Positions 45,148-54,002 of a stretch of DNA of 64,000 bases are shown here, piece after piece (position 1 is the first letter of the stretch; the number at the start of each line of letters is the position of its first letter). The notes under the pieces were generated by a model, which was not told the DNA's origin, searched no databases, and saw only the letters and a program-made list of their open reading frames with translations. This DNA comes from JBFGCT01 sp963825565 (GTDB lineage: Bacteria > Actinomycetota > Acidimicrobiia > Acidimicrobiales > Ilumatobacteraceae). Position numbers and translations under genes: made by a program. The stretch is taken from NCBI GenBank assembly GCA_963825565.1, contig CAWGTW010000010.1:248001-312000 (forward strand). The letters run 5' to 3'.

Positions 45148-45233
45148 ACCTTGTCGGTGGTTCCCTCGCCCCGACCTGGACGGCACTGCCGATCCGCCCG
45201 ACCTGCTCCGCCGGGTGCCAGGCACCGGACGGG

Positions 45234-45845
45234 TCAGGTGTCGGAGTCGGCGGTCGGGTCGGGGGTGACCACGTCGTGGTCGGCTTCGCCCGGCGTCGTG
45301 GCGTCCGTGTCGTCGGCGAGGATCGCGTAGAGCTTGCGCTTGGCATCGTCGAAGACGTCGACCGCCCGGTCGATCTGCGCCGACGTCCCGAAGCGGGCGA
45401 GTTGGCGGGCCTGACCGGCGAGCTCGGCGATGTGGCCGCGCAGGTCGCCGCGGCTGCCCCGGCCCGACTCCTCCCACGGCGCCGGAGCGTCGGCGGTCCG
45501 GGATGCGCGCAGCTCGGCGAGCGCCTCCTGGCCCTGCGGCGTCAGCGTGAACCGACGCTTGCCGTCGATCTCCTCGGAGGTGACCAGCCCGCGCGCCTCC
45601 ATCTTGGTGAGGGCGGGATAGATGGCACCAGCGCTCGGGCGCCACCGGCCCCCGCTGCGCTCCTCGAGTTCGGTGATCAGCTCGTAGCCGTGCATCGGCC
45701 GCTCGTCGAGCAGCGTGAGCACGGCGGAGTGGATCGCACCGCGTCTGGCCCGCTGGCGGTGGTGCCCGCCGCGTCCGCCGCGCCGGGCATGGCCGCGGTC
45801 GTCGTGCTCGTGGAGGTCGTGGTGGTCATGGTCGTGTCGGCTCAT
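45234..45845 (-). CDS. PadR-family transcriptional regulator
   Basis: A 203-residue protein. A His/Asp-rich head (HDHDHHDLHEHDDRGH) could bind metal. The PadR winged helix follows at about residues 36-110: AIHSAVLTLLDERPMHGYELITELEERSGG, then PSAGAIYPALTKMEARGLV and KRRFTLTPQGQEAL. The C-terminus is helical and acidic. The ATG at 45845 follows GAGAGGGG. It stands alone, 148 bases from an inverted repeat that may be its operator. Phenolic or antimicrobial stress is a common PadR signal; here it is unknown. Confidence 0.9.
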   Translation of the reverse strand: MSRHDHDHHDLHEHDDRGHARRGGRGGHHRQRARRGAIHSAVLTLLDERPMHGYELITELEERSGGRWRPSAGAIYPALTKMEARGLVTSEEIDGKRRFTLTPQGQEALAELRASRTADAPAPWEESGRGSRGDLRGHIAELAGQARQLARFGTSAQIDRAVDVFDDAKRKLYAILADDTDATTPGEADHDVVTPDPTADSDT

Positions 45846-45993
45846 GTGAGCCCCTCTCTCGTGGGCCGCGACGTGCAGGCGGCGGGCGACGCGGCGGCGC
45901 CGCGTGCGCAGTGGGGTGCATCGGATCGGTGGGTACGGGGTCGATCGTGGCATCTGGCCACTCCTCTCGGATCGGTCGTCGGATCGATACTTG

Positions 45994-46009
45994 TAACGAT
46001 ATGTCGTTA
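45994..46009. promoter_or_regulatory. Candidate PadR operator in an AT-rich island
   Basis: TAACGA-TATG-TCGTTA is a perfect 16-base inverted repeat in one of the few AT-rich patches of the window (about 45985-46020), upstream of the PadR gene. The following 225 bases, to the next gene, show nothing else. Confidence 0.5.
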
Positions 46010-46234
46010 AGATAGCGATAGGCATGCGCTCACGCAACGTGACGTCGGTCACCGCATCACCGTGACGGAGCTCGCCGGCAGACGCGACGAACCCGCCCGT
46101 GCGGGGGGACTCGGGCGGGTTCGCGGTGGGAGGAACGCTGCGTTGTCGTCGCTTCGACCGGGCGGGTGCCTCGCCCCCCGGGGCCGGGTGCCGGGGAGGC
46201 GGATCCGGTCAAACGGGGTCGGGCGTGCTTGCGC

Positions 46235-46657
46235 TCACCGGTCGACCATCCCGTACGCGTACGTGGGCCGGAGCTGGACGATCAGGCGCTGGTCGGCGAC
46301 CATCGCTCGCCGGTACTCGTCCCAGTCGTCGTGCTCGCCCGCGACCGCGCGGTAGTAGGCGACCAGTTGGTCGGCGGTGTCGTCGTCGGGATCGGTGGCG
46401 ACCGGCGTCAGCTCGGCGTCGCCCTCGATGACGGCGTAGGCCCAGAAGTCGTCCCGGTTCACGTGCAGTGACGCCCGTCCGGTGCGACGCAGGTTCCTCG
46501 TCTTGGCCCGCCCGGCGGTGACCGAGAGACGGATCACGTCGTCGTCACCGACGAAGTACGCGACGTTCGACGACTGCGGCCGCCCGTCGGACTTCTCGGT
46601 GATCAGGATCCCGTGGTGCTTGTCGCGGATGAAGTCGAGCGCGTCCGTCACCTGCAT
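46235..46657 (-). CDS. PPOX-class F420-dependent oxidoreductase
   Basis: A 140-residue flavin-reductase-like beta barrel (Pyridox_oxidase type; TIGR03618-like): HHGILITEKSDGRPQSSNVAYFV, IRLSVTAGRAKTRNLRRTGRASLHV and a C-terminal ADQRLIVQLRPTYAYGM. Actinobacterial members use cofactor F420 (or flavin/heme) to reduce unknown substrates. The start MQVTDALDFIRDKHHG at 46657 leaves 100 bases to the divergent methyltransferase gene. Confidence 0.9.
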   Translation of the reverse strand: MQVTDALDFIRDKHHGILITEKSDGRPQSSNVAYFVGDDDVIRLSVTAGRAKTRNLRRTGRASLHVNRDDFWAYAVIEGDAELTPVATDPDDDTADQLVAYYRAVAGEHDDWDEYRRAMVADQRLIVQLRPTYAYGMVDR

Positions 46658-46757
46658 GCCGCCGTGCAACCGCGCGTCCGCCGCCGATGTTCCATGATGG
46701 GAGGGCAGGCCACATCGACGACCGGGATCGACGGCGGCAGAACGAGGAGCGCAACCG

Positions 46758-47363
46758 ATGGACAGCACGGGATGGGACGAGCGGTATGCCGGGAGCGACT
46801 ACGTGTGGACGGTCAAGGTCAACCAGTTCGTCGAGCGGTATCTCGCGGAGCTGGAACCGGGCTCGGCGATCGACCTCGGGGCCGGCGAGGGACGCAACGC
46901 GGTCTGGCTGGCACAGCGCGGGTGGCGGGTCATCGCGGTCGACTTCTCCGAGGCGGGACTCGACAAGGGCCGCCGACTCGCCGCCGACCATGACGTGAGC
47001 GCGGCGATCGAGTTCGTGCGTGCCGACGCAACCACCTGGCAGCCGGCGGAACCCGCCGACCTGGTCGTGCTGTCGTATCTCCAGTTGCCTGGCGGCGCGC
47101 AGCGCACCGTGATCGAACACGCAGCGTCGTGGCTGCGCCCCGGCGGGATCGTCTTCGTGATCGCCCACGACCGCAGCAACGTCGAGCACGGGTACGGCGG
47201 ACCGCCGTCGGAGGAGGTGTGCTACGACGTCGACCGTACGGTCGAGGCGGTCGGCGAGCTCGAGGTGCTGACCGCTGAGATCGCCGAGCGTCACGTCGAC
47301 ACACCCGACGGTGAACGCACTGCGCTCGACACGCTGGTCATCGCCCGCCGCCCGAGCGGCTGA
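46758..47363 (+). CDS. Class I SAM-dependent methyltransferase
   Basis: A 201-residue methyltransferase with motif I as AIDLGAGEGRNAVWLA, motif post-I VDFSEAG, and later FVRADATTW and LVVLSYLQLP. The opening WDERYAGSDYVW is shared with tellurite-resistance/thiopurine-type (TehB-like) methyltransferases. The substrate is unknown. It is divergent from the F420-type gene. The 287 bases after it contain no gene. Confidence 0.9.
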   Translation: MDSTGWDERYAGSDYVWTVKVNQFVERYLAELEPGSAIDLGAGEGRNAVWLAQRGWRVIAVDFSEAGLDKGRRLAADHDVSAAIEFVRADATTWQPAEPADLVVLSYLQLPGGAQRTVIEHAASWLRPGGIVFVIAHDRSNVEHGYGGPPSEEVCYDVDRTVEAVGELEVLTAEIAERHVDTPDGERTALDTLVIARRPSG

Positions 47364-47650
47364 TCCGCTCGCGCCGGCCACGGCCGAGGTTCCGCGATCG
47401 ATCCCGTGCGCCAGGACTCGCTGGTGCCGGTGCCTCGCTGTCAGCCGGCGTGGACCGCGCACCGTCGGCGAACCTGCCGCGAGCGAGTCGCACGACGTGG
47501 TCCGGTGACCCCGGGACGCGGCGCTCTACCGCAGGGTTCCCGCTCGGCGACGCAGAGTACGACGTACTGGACGGCGTCGTCTCGAAGGGCGCTGCCGTGG
47601 CGCGGCCGGCCGGGCGCCCCGGGCTCGACACGGCGCATGTGGCGAGTGCT

Positions 47651-49378
47651 TCATCGCAACAGTCGGCGGAGCCACGACTCGCCGTACCGGAGTCGGCGAG
47701 CGAGCTGGTCGCTGGTCGCGCTCGCAACCCGGGTGACGCCGGCCAGGCGATTCATCTCGCCCTGCACCCGAGCATGGCTCCACCCGGTGACGTCGACCAG
47801 CCGCTTGGCGACATGGGCGTTGCGGGTCCGCAGTTCGTCCTTGATCTCCGAGGTGCTCAACGCGCCGGGCGGGACGAGGCCGGCCGGGGTCGGGATCGCC
47901 GGCAACTCGAGGTCGAGCTGGGGGTCGGCGTCGAGCGACGGTTCGGGCGGGTCAGGCTCGTCGTCGAAGCCGCCGAACACGTGGGTGAGCACGAACGCGT
48001 CGGCACCGCCGTCGCCGGTCACGATCCCACCCTCGGCGTTGACGGTGTGCACGGCGACGTCGGTGGCCTGTGACCGCACGACCGAAAACAGCACCAGTTG
48101 CTCCGCCCCGTCGTCGGCGCGGGTCGGCCGATCGAGCTCGCCCTCGTCGTCGCGGAAGCCGTCGTCTGTTGCAGGTGGCCGAAGCACGTGGCGCCGAGCC
48201 TCGGCGATCGCGAACGCGTGAGCCCGCAGGCGGGGATCGTCGGGGATGAACACGTACGCCTTCTGGCTCGCCCGTCCGGCCTGCCAGCGCACGAACCGGC
48301 CGACCGCCTGGCGGAAGAACAACTCCGTCGCCGTCGTCGTGGCGAACACGCCGACGCGCAGCCGCGGGATGTCGACGCCCTCCGACACCATCCGCACCGA
48401 CACGAGCCACGGTCTGGCGTCGGTCGCGAACTCGGCGATCCGCTTCGATGCGCTCGGGTCGTCGCTGACGACGACGTCGGCCGGCACGCCGAACCGATCC
48501 CGTAGCAGCCGCGCGATCTGCTGCGCGTGGTCCTGGTCGATCGCGATCACGAGGCCGCCGGCATCCGGCTGGCCCTCCCGGATCACCCGCAGTCGTTCGA
48601 CCGCCTTGGCGAGCACGGCGGGCATCCACTCGCCCTCCAGGCTGAGCGCGGTGCGCAGCCGCATCGACACCTGGTCGCCTGCCAGCTCGTCCTGGAACGA
48701 GGCGGCGACCGTGTCGCCGCTGGCGGTCGTCCACTCCATCTCGCCGTCGACCCGGGGGAAGTAGACCGGCCGCACGACGCCGCCGTCGCGCAGCGCGTCG
48801 CCGTACCCGTAGGTGTAGTCGGCCCGGGCGAGGTCGCCGTCGGAGGTCGCCTCGTAGCGGACGAACGGGATCGGGACGGCGTCGCTGCGGAACGGGGTGC
48901 CCGAGAGCGAGAGCCGTCGGTGGGCGTGACCGAACGCCTGCCTGATCCCGTCGCCCCACGCCTTGTCGTGGCCGGCGTGGTGGACCTCGTCGAGGATCAC
49001 GAAGCCGTCGGCCGACAGCCCGGCGAGCTTGGACGCCGCGTTGCCGACCGCCAGCTGCTGGTAGGTCGTGACCAGCCCGTGCACGTCGCGGGCCAGCCCG
49101 TCGCCGGGCGACCAGTCGGGATCGAGCTGGAAGCCGAGCCGGTGGGCCGCGCGCGACCACTGCACCTTCAAGTGGCTCGTCGGGGTCACGACGACGAGCG
49201 GGCGCGGCTGCGCTGCCAGCACGGCGTGTGCACAGGCCAGGGCGAAGGTGGTCTTGCCTGCGCCAGGCGTCGCGACGGCGAGGAAGTCGGCCCGGTCGAC
49301 GGCACCGCCACCCCGGTTCGCGGCCATGAACAGGTCGAACGCGGCGCGCTGCCACGGCCGTAGGGAGATCGTCGTCAT
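47651..49378 (-). CDS. DEAD/DEAH-box (SF2) helicase
   Basis: A 575-residue helicase. Motif Q-like RPWQRAAF is at the N-terminus, Walker A is ATPGAGKTT near residue 40, Walker B is ILDEVHH, motif III SLSGTPFRS, motif V VRMVSEGVDIPRLRVGVFAT and motif VI FRQAVGRFVR. The fold resembles the helicase part of type III restriction or UvrB/RAD25-like enzymes. The C-terminal 120 residues are unique and end in an Arg-rich helix region. The ATG at 49378 is the first in frame. No nuclease or methylase gene is adjacent. A role in DNA repair or RNA handling is open. Confidence 0.88.
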   Translation of the reverse strand: MTTISLRPWQRAAFDLFMAANRGGGAVDRADFLAVATPGAGKTTFALACAHAVLAAQPRPLVVVTPTSHLKVQWSRAAHRLGFQLDPDWSPGDGLARDVHGLVTTYQQLAVGNAASKLAGLSADGFVILDEVHHAGHDKAWGDGIRQAFGHAHRRLSLSGTPFRSDAVPIPFVRYEATSDGDLARADYTYGYGDALRDGGVVRPVYFPRVDGEMEWTTASGDTVAASFQDELAGDQVSMRLRTALSLEGEWMPAVLAKAVERLRVIREGQPDAGGLVIAIDQDHAQQIARLLRDRFGVPADVVVSDDPSASKRIAEFATDARPWLVSVRMVSEGVDIPRLRVGVFATTTATELFFRQAVGRFVRWQAGRASQKAYVFIPDDPRLRAHAFAIAEARRHVLRPPATDDGFRDDEGELDRPTRADDGAEQLVLFSVVRSQATDVAVHTVNAEGGIVTGDGGADAFVLTHVFGGFDDEPDPPEPSLDADPQLDLELPAIPTPAGLVPPGALSTSEIKDELRTRNAHVAKRLVDVTGWSHARVQGEMNRLAGVTRVASATSDQLARRLRYGESWLRRLLR

Positions 49379-49524
49379 CGGAGGGGGTCGCACCGCGGTC
49401 GGGGGATGATCGCGAGCGAGGACCGCCGACCTTACTGCCGCCCAACCCGCCCCCTCGCGTTTGCGTGACCGAATATCACCACCCCCGACGTTTCCGGTCA
49501 CACAGGTCGATCCATCCCGGATCC

Positions 49525-49565
49525 GTGTGACCGAAGGTGCGCGAACTCGCGATCTTCGGTCACAC
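49525..49565 (-). terminator. Long stem-loop downstream of the acyl-CoA synthetase gene
   Basis: Perfect 12-base arms GTGTGACCGAAG (49525-49536) and CTTCGGTCACAC (49554-49565) enclose a 17-base loop that itself contains GCG-AACT-CGC. It begins 35 bases after the synthetase stop. A second, weaker pair of the same family (GTGACCG near 49466, CGGTCAC near 49495) lies 30 bases further on, so the element may be a repeated extragenic palindrome rather than a simple terminator. Confidence 0.55.
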
Positions 49566-49599
49566 AAACCTGGGCGGGGGTCGCGGGCGGAGCTGCTCG

Positions 49600-51243
49600 T
49601 CAGGCGGTCTCGGTGTTCGCCGCGGCGGCGAGGCCGAGGTCGGCGATCGCCTTCTCGCGCATCTCGACCTTGCGCACCTTGCCGGTGACCGTCATCGGGA
49701 ACTCGTCGACGAAGCTGACGTAGCGCGGCACCTTGTAGTGAGCGATGCGCCCCCGGCAGTAGTCGCGCACCGCGTCCTCGTCGAGCGATGCCCCCGGCCG
49801 CACCTTGACGCACGCCATCAGCTCCTCGCCGTACTTCTCGTCGGGTACGCCGATCACCTGGACGTCCTCGATGTCGGGATGGGTGTACAGGAACTCCTCG
49901 ATCTCGCGCGGGTAGATGTTCTCGCCGCCGCGGATCACCATGTCCTTGATCCGTCCGACGATGTTGACGTACCCGTCCTCGGCCATCACCCCGAGGTCGC
50001 CGGTGTGCATCCAGCCGTCGGCGTCGATCGCCGCTGCCGTGCGCTCCGGGTCGTTCCAGTACCCGGTCATCACCGAGTAGCCGCGGGTGCAGAACTCGCC
50101 GGGTTCGCCGCGGTCGAGGGTGACGCCGGTGTCGGGGTCGGCGATGCGGATCTCGACGTGCGGGTGCACGGCGCCGACGGTCGCGGTGCGGTGCTCCAGC
50201 GTGTCGTGCGGCAGCGTCTGGGTCGAGACCGGTGACGTCTCGGTCATGCCGTAACAGATCGTCACATCGGTCATGTGCATCTTCTCGATACACGCCTTCA
50301 TCACCTCGACCGGGCACGGTGAGCCGGCCATCACCCCGGTCCGCAGGCTCGACAGATCGAAGTCGTCGAAACGCTCGTGGGCGAGCTCGGCGATGAACAT
50401 CGTCGGCACGCCGTAGAGCGCGGTGCACCGCTCCGCCTCGACCGCCTCGAGGACCGCGGTCGGGTCGAACGCGTCGCCGGGGATGACCATCGTCGCGCCG
50501 TGGGCGGTCGAGCCGAGGTTGCCCATCACCATCCCGAAGCAGTGGTAGAAGGGCACCGGGATGCACAGCCGGTCGTCGGCGGTGAACCCCTGCAGCTCGG
50601 TGACGAACCGGCCGTTGTTCAAGATGTTGCGGTGCGACAGGGTGGCGCCCTTGGGGAAGCCGGTCGTGCCCGACGTGTACTGGATGTTGATCGGGTCGTC
50701 GGCCGCGAGCCCGGCCCGCCGATCGGCGAGGTCGGCGTCGGTGACCGTGTCGTTGCCGGACGCGAGCGCCTCCCACTCCGGGGTCCAGAAGAAGACCGCC
50801 GACTCCAACGCCGGGCACTGCGGTGCGACGTCGGCGACCATCGCTCGGTAGTCGGACGTCTTGAACGTGGGCGCAGCGATCAGCATCCGGCAGCCCGACT
50901 GGTTGAGCGCGTACTGCAGTTCGTGGGTCCGGTAGGCCGGGTTGATGTTGACGAGGATGACGCCGATCTCCGCGGTCGCGTACTGGACGAGCGTCCATTC
51001 GGCGTAGTTCGGGCTCCACAGCCCGACCCGGTCGCCGACGTCCAACCCGGCGCCGATCAGCCCGCGGGCGAGCGACCCGACCCGCTCGCCGAACTCGCGG
51101 TAGGTCCAGCGGACGTCCTGATGGCGTGACACCAGCGCCTCGCGATCAGCATGCTCGGCGACGGCTCGGGCGAGGTTCTGCCCGATCGTCTCGTCGAGCA
51201 GCGGCGGGCTGGTCGGTCCGACCTCGAGCGCCAGGTTCCCCAT
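49600..51243 (-). CDS. AMP-binding acyl-CoA synthetase (FadD-type)
   Basis: A 547-residue adenylate-forming enzyme that activates a carboxylic acid to acyl-AMP and then acyl-CoA. Hallmarks are the P-loop YTSGTTGFPKGATLSH near residue 190, CYGMTETSP, TGDLG, GRIKDMVIRGGENIYP and the catalytic Lys block PMTVTGKVRKVEMRE. The pattern fits medium/long-chain fatty acyl-CoA synthetases. The ATG at 51243 follows AGGAGGAG eight bases earlier. A 33-base palindrome lies upstream between it and the divergent DUF1801 gene. Confidence 0.94.
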   Translation of the reverse strand: MGNLALEVGPTSPPLLDETIGQNLARAVAEHADREALVSRHQDVRWTYREFGERVGSLARGLIGAGLDVGDRVGLWSPNYAEWTLVQYATAEIGVILVNINPAYRTHELQYALNQSGCRMLIAAPTFKTSDYRAMVADVAPQCPALESAVFFWTPEWEALASGNDTVTDADLADRRAGLAADDPINIQYTSGTTGFPKGATLSHRNILNNGRFVTELQGFTADDRLCIPVPFYHCFGMVMGNLGSTAHGATMVIPGDAFDPTAVLEAVEAERCTALYGVPTMFIAELAHERFDDFDLSSLRTGVMAGSPCPVEVMKACIEKMHMTDVTICYGMTETSPVSTQTLPHDTLEHRTATVGAVHPHVEIRIADPDTGVTLDRGEPGEFCTRGYSVMTGYWNDPERTAAAIDADGWMHTGDLGVMAEDGYVNIVGRIKDMVIRGGENIYPREIEEFLYTHPDIEDVQVIGVPDEKYGEELMACVKVRPGASLDEDAVRDYCRGRIAHYKVPRYVSFVDEFPMTVTGKVRKVEMREKAIADLGLAAAANTETA

Positions 51244-51334
51244 CTGTCTCCTCCTCGTTCGGCGCGGACTCCGTCCAGTCTCGCGCGCCGGGAGTCGTCC
51301 GGTCGCCGCCAGCCGCCGCACCCCCGCGACCAGC

Positions 51335-51367
51335 GTCAACACCCGGTGTCAGACACCAGGTGTTGAC
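51335..51367. promoter_or_regulatory. 33-bp near-perfect palindrome between divergent genes
   Basis: Arms GTCAACACC and GGTGTTGAC flank GGTGTC and GACACC; only one symmetric base pair and the centre deviate from perfect symmetry. It lies 92 bases upstream of the acyl-CoA synthetase and 22 bases upstream of the DUF1801 gene. It could be a dimer-of-dimers operator or a mobile extragenic palindrome. Confidence 0.7.
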
Positions 51368-51388
51368 GATCGGTCGTAGGGTTGGGGG

Positions 51389-51832
51389 ATGGTGCAGAGT
51401 GCTGCGGCCGACGTGGAGGAGTACATCGCCGGCTTACCGCCGGACCGGGCCGAGGTGATCGAGCAGGTCCGTCGGCTCGTCCTCGACCACGTGCCAGACG
51501 GTGTCGAGGAGACGATGAACTGGGGCATGATCTGCTACGAGATCCCGCTCGAGCGATATCCCGACACCTACAACGGCCAGCCCCTGATGTACGCCGCGCT
51601 CGCCGCGCAGAAGCACCATTACGCGCTGTACCTCAACTCGGTGTACACCGACGAACAGGTCGAGCAGACCCTGAAGGACGCGTACGCCGAGGCCGGGATG
51701 AAGCTCGACTCCGGCAAGAGCTGCGTCCGCTTCAAACGGCTCGACCAGCTCGTCCCCGACGCGTTGGCCGACGCGATCGCGGCGGTCACGGTCGAGGAGT
51801 ACATCGAGCGCTACGAAGCCGGCCGCCGCTGA
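51389..51832 (+). CDS. DUF1801 domain protein (YdhG-like)
   Basis: A 147-residue protein with the DUF1801 fold: VEEYIAGLPPDRAEVIEQVR, EETMNWGMICYEIP, YAALAAQKHHYALYLNSVY and GKSCVRFKRLDQL. The family is common in bacteria and structurally linked to the iron-chaperone/frataxin-like (Fra) proteins, but its biochemical role is not established. The ATG at 51389 lies behind GGGTTGGGGG. It is divergent from the synthetase gene. Confidence 0.87.
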   Translation: MVQSAAADVEEYIAGLPPDRAEVIEQVRRLVLDHVPDGVEETMNWGMICYEIPLERYPDTYNGQPLMYAALAAQKHHYALYLNSVYTDEQVEQTLKDAYAEAGMKLDSGKSCVRFKRLDQLVPDALADAIAAVTVEEYIERYEAGRR

Positions 51833-51859
51833 CGCCGGTGCGCCGCTCGGTCTGTCGCG

Positions 51860-53245
51860 TCATGCGTCGGAGGTCGCCTCGGCGCGGGCCGCTTCGATCT
51901 TGGCGGACGTGAGCTTCGGCGCGGCGAACGCGAACAGCACGAGGTACAGCCCGCCAGCGACGAAGAAGGGCATCCGCAGGGCAAGGTCACGCGACCCGAA
52001 CGCCTCGGTGACGACGACCACGACGCCGCCGATGATCGAGCCGATCGGCATCATCCCCCAGGCGAAGAAGCGGTACACGCTGTTGACCCGGCCGAGCAGC
52101 TGGTCGGGGATGATCGTCTGGCGCAAGCTCACGGTGATCACGTTCCACAGCACGGCCAAGCTCATCGAGATGGCGAACATCAACCAGACGAGCGGCCACC
52201 AACTCATCAGTCCGATGGCGAACACGGTGAAGCCGCTGCCGATCATCGTCAGCCAGAGCGACGGTCCGGATCCGATGCGCTTGGCAACGCTCGACGCGGT
52301 CCAGCCGCCGACCACACCACCCACGGCGCCACCCGTCGTGACGAGGGCGAACTCGGTCGCGCTGGTGTCGAGCACCTCCTGGCCGAACAGGACGAGCACG
52401 GCGCCGGTCATCATGCCGAGCGCGTTGAGCAGGCCGAGGATGATCGCCATCGGTCGCAGCAGCTCGTGGCCCCACAACCACGCGAAGCCTTCTTTCAGCT
52501 CGACCCACCAGTGCCGGCGATCCTCGGTCTTCGGCGGCGCCGATCGCGACATGTCGGGGATGATGGCGACCAGCGCGGCCGAGACGGCGAACGTCGCGGC
52601 GTCGACGTAGAACGGCAGCGAGAAGGCGACGGCGATCAGCAGTGCGCCGAGCGGCGGGCCGGCGAACGTGTTGGCGATCATCTCGGCGCTCCACAGCCGG
52701 CCGTTGGCTTTCTCGAGATTGTCGCTGTGCACGATCGACGGCATGAACGTCTGGGCGGCGTTGTCGTAGAACACCTCGGCGACACCGAGCAGGAGCGTGG
52801 CGACGAGCACGAGGAGGTACAGCGAGAGATCGGTGGTGATGACCGTCGCGAGATCGTTCACCTGGTCGGACCCGGGCAGCCCGTCCTGGCGGCCGAGCAC
52901 CACGAAGGCGACGAGCAGCGTGATCAACGTCCGCACGACGTTGGCGCGGACCATGATCGTGCGCCGGTTCATCCGGTCGGTGATCACGCCGGCGGGCAGG
53001 CTGAAGACCAGCCACGGCACCCGCTGGACGACGGCGACCAACGCGATCAGCAGCGGGTTGCGGGTGATCGCCGACGCCAGCCACGGGTACGCGATCATGC
53101 CGATGCCGTCGCCGAGGTTGGAGATCGTGCTCGCCCCGAACAACTTGAAGTAGTTCCTGCCGAGCCGATCCGGGGGTCGTGCCGCCGATGTCGGCGCCGT
53201 CGTCGGCTCGGGCTCGGGGACCGGCCCCGTCTTCGTCTCGGTCAT
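51860..53245 (-). CDS. MFS transporter (MFS_3/EntS-like)
   Basis: A 461-residue membrane protein with about 12 transmembrane helices. Landmarks are YFKLFGASTISNLGDGIGMIAYPWLA, the loop motif ITDRMNRRTIM, YDNAAQTFMPSIV and GRVNSVYRFFAWGMMPIGSIIGG. This subfamily includes enterobactin exporter EntS and tetracycline/macrolide pumps. The start overlaps the stop of the ArsR gene as ATGA, so both come from one transcript. Confidence 0.9.
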   Translation of the reverse strand: MTETKTGPVPEPEPTTAPTSAARPPDRLGRNYFKLFGASTISNLGDGIGMIAYPWLASAITRNPLLIALVAVVQRVPWLVFSLPAGVITDRMNRRTIMVRANVVRTLITLLVAFVVLGRQDGLPGSDQVNDLATVITTDLSLYLLVLVATLLLGVAEVFYDNAAQTFMPSIVHSDNLEKANGRLWSAEMIANTFAGPPLGALLIAVAFSLPFYVDAATFAVSAALVAIIPDMSRSAPPKTEDRRHWWVELKEGFAWLWGHELLRPMAIILGLLNALGMMTGAVLVLFGQEVLDTSATEFALVTTGGAVGGVVGGWTASSVAKRIGSGPSLWLTMIGSGFTVFAIGLMSWWPLVWLMFAISMSLAVLWNVITVSLRQTIIPDQLLGRVNSVYRFFAWGMMPIGSIIGGVVVVVTEAFGSRDLALRMPFFVAGGLYLVLFAFAAPKLTSAKIEAARAEATSDA

Positions 53246-53790
53246 CGCGTTTCCGCATCGGGAAGGGTCGGGTGATCGGTGGGGTAGACCGCAGCGACGA
53301 ACCCGTACACCACGTCACCCTCGCGTGGCAGCGTCGTGAAGTCCTCGGCGATTTCGGCGACGCGCGAGAAGAACTCCTCGGCCCGCTTCTCGGGGATCCG
53401 GGCATGGCGGAGCGTGGAGAGCGTGTGCCCCGGTTGCTCGACGCGTGCCTCGGCCTGGGCCTCGGACAAGAAGTCGGGTCCGGTCGTGCCCTCCGGCAGC
53501 GCGCCGTCGCCGAACACGATCGTCCGGCCGACCCGGCCGTAGAAGCGCTCGTCGATCGCTCGCACCTTGCGGGTCCGGACCACCTTCAGCAGGCCGACGT
53601 CGACCAGCGTGTCGACGTGGTACGCAATCGATGACTTGGGTCGGTCGAGGGCCGCGGCCAGCTCGGTCACCGTCGCGGCCCGCTCGAGCACGAGGTCGAG
53701 AATCCGGCTGCGGACGGGATCGGCGATCGCCTTCAGCCTCGCCGGCGTGTCGGCGGCAACCGAAGGTTCGAGCGGGTAGTCGGGGCTCAC
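53242..53790 (-). CDS. ArsR-type winged-helix repressor of the MFS gene
   Basis: A 182-residue regulator with an HTH_20/ArsR-like domain at residues 15-75 (RLKAIADPVRSRILDLVL, AATVTELAAALDRPKSSIAYHVDTLVDVGLLKVVRTRKV). A C-terminal part follows that may bind a ligand. No metal-binding Cys pattern is seen. The GTG at 53790 is preceded within 20 bases by GATACT, so the leader may be only a few bases. Tandem TTCGGGATA/TTTCGGATA sequences upstream could be its operator. Confidence 0.87.
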   Translation of the reverse strand: MSPDYPLEPSVAADTPARLKAIADPVRSRILDLVLERAATVTELAAALDRPKSSIAYHVDTLVDVGLLKVVRTRKVRAIDERFYGRVGRTIVFGDGALPEGTTGPDFLSEAQAEARVEQPGHTLSTLRHARIPEKRAEEFFSRVAEIAEDFTTLPREGDVVYGFVAAVYPTDHPTLPDAETR

Positions 53791-53920
53791 CGGGTGACAG
53801 AGTATCCGAAATATCCCGAACGATCAAGAAGTACCGGACAAAAACCCCGTCTGGGTCGCGTGGGCGATCGGAGCATCCCGAGATCGCGACGCAAACGGGG
53901 CGGACGGGAGGGTTGACGCG

Positions 53921-53957
53921 CAACGGCCGACCCTCGGGGGGAGAGGGCCGGCCGTTG
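53921..53957 (-). terminator. Strong stem-loop after hsp20
   Basis: CAACGGCC (53921-53928) pairs with GGCCGTTG (53950-53957), continued inside by CCCTC/GAGGG. It begins 46 bases past the Hsp20 stop and before the ArsR gene. There is no T-run, as is common in high-GC actinobacteria. Confidence 0.6.
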
Positions 53958-54002
53958 CGACGTGATTCCGCGATCGCGGGCTTACGCAGTGCGGGCGTGG
54001 GA

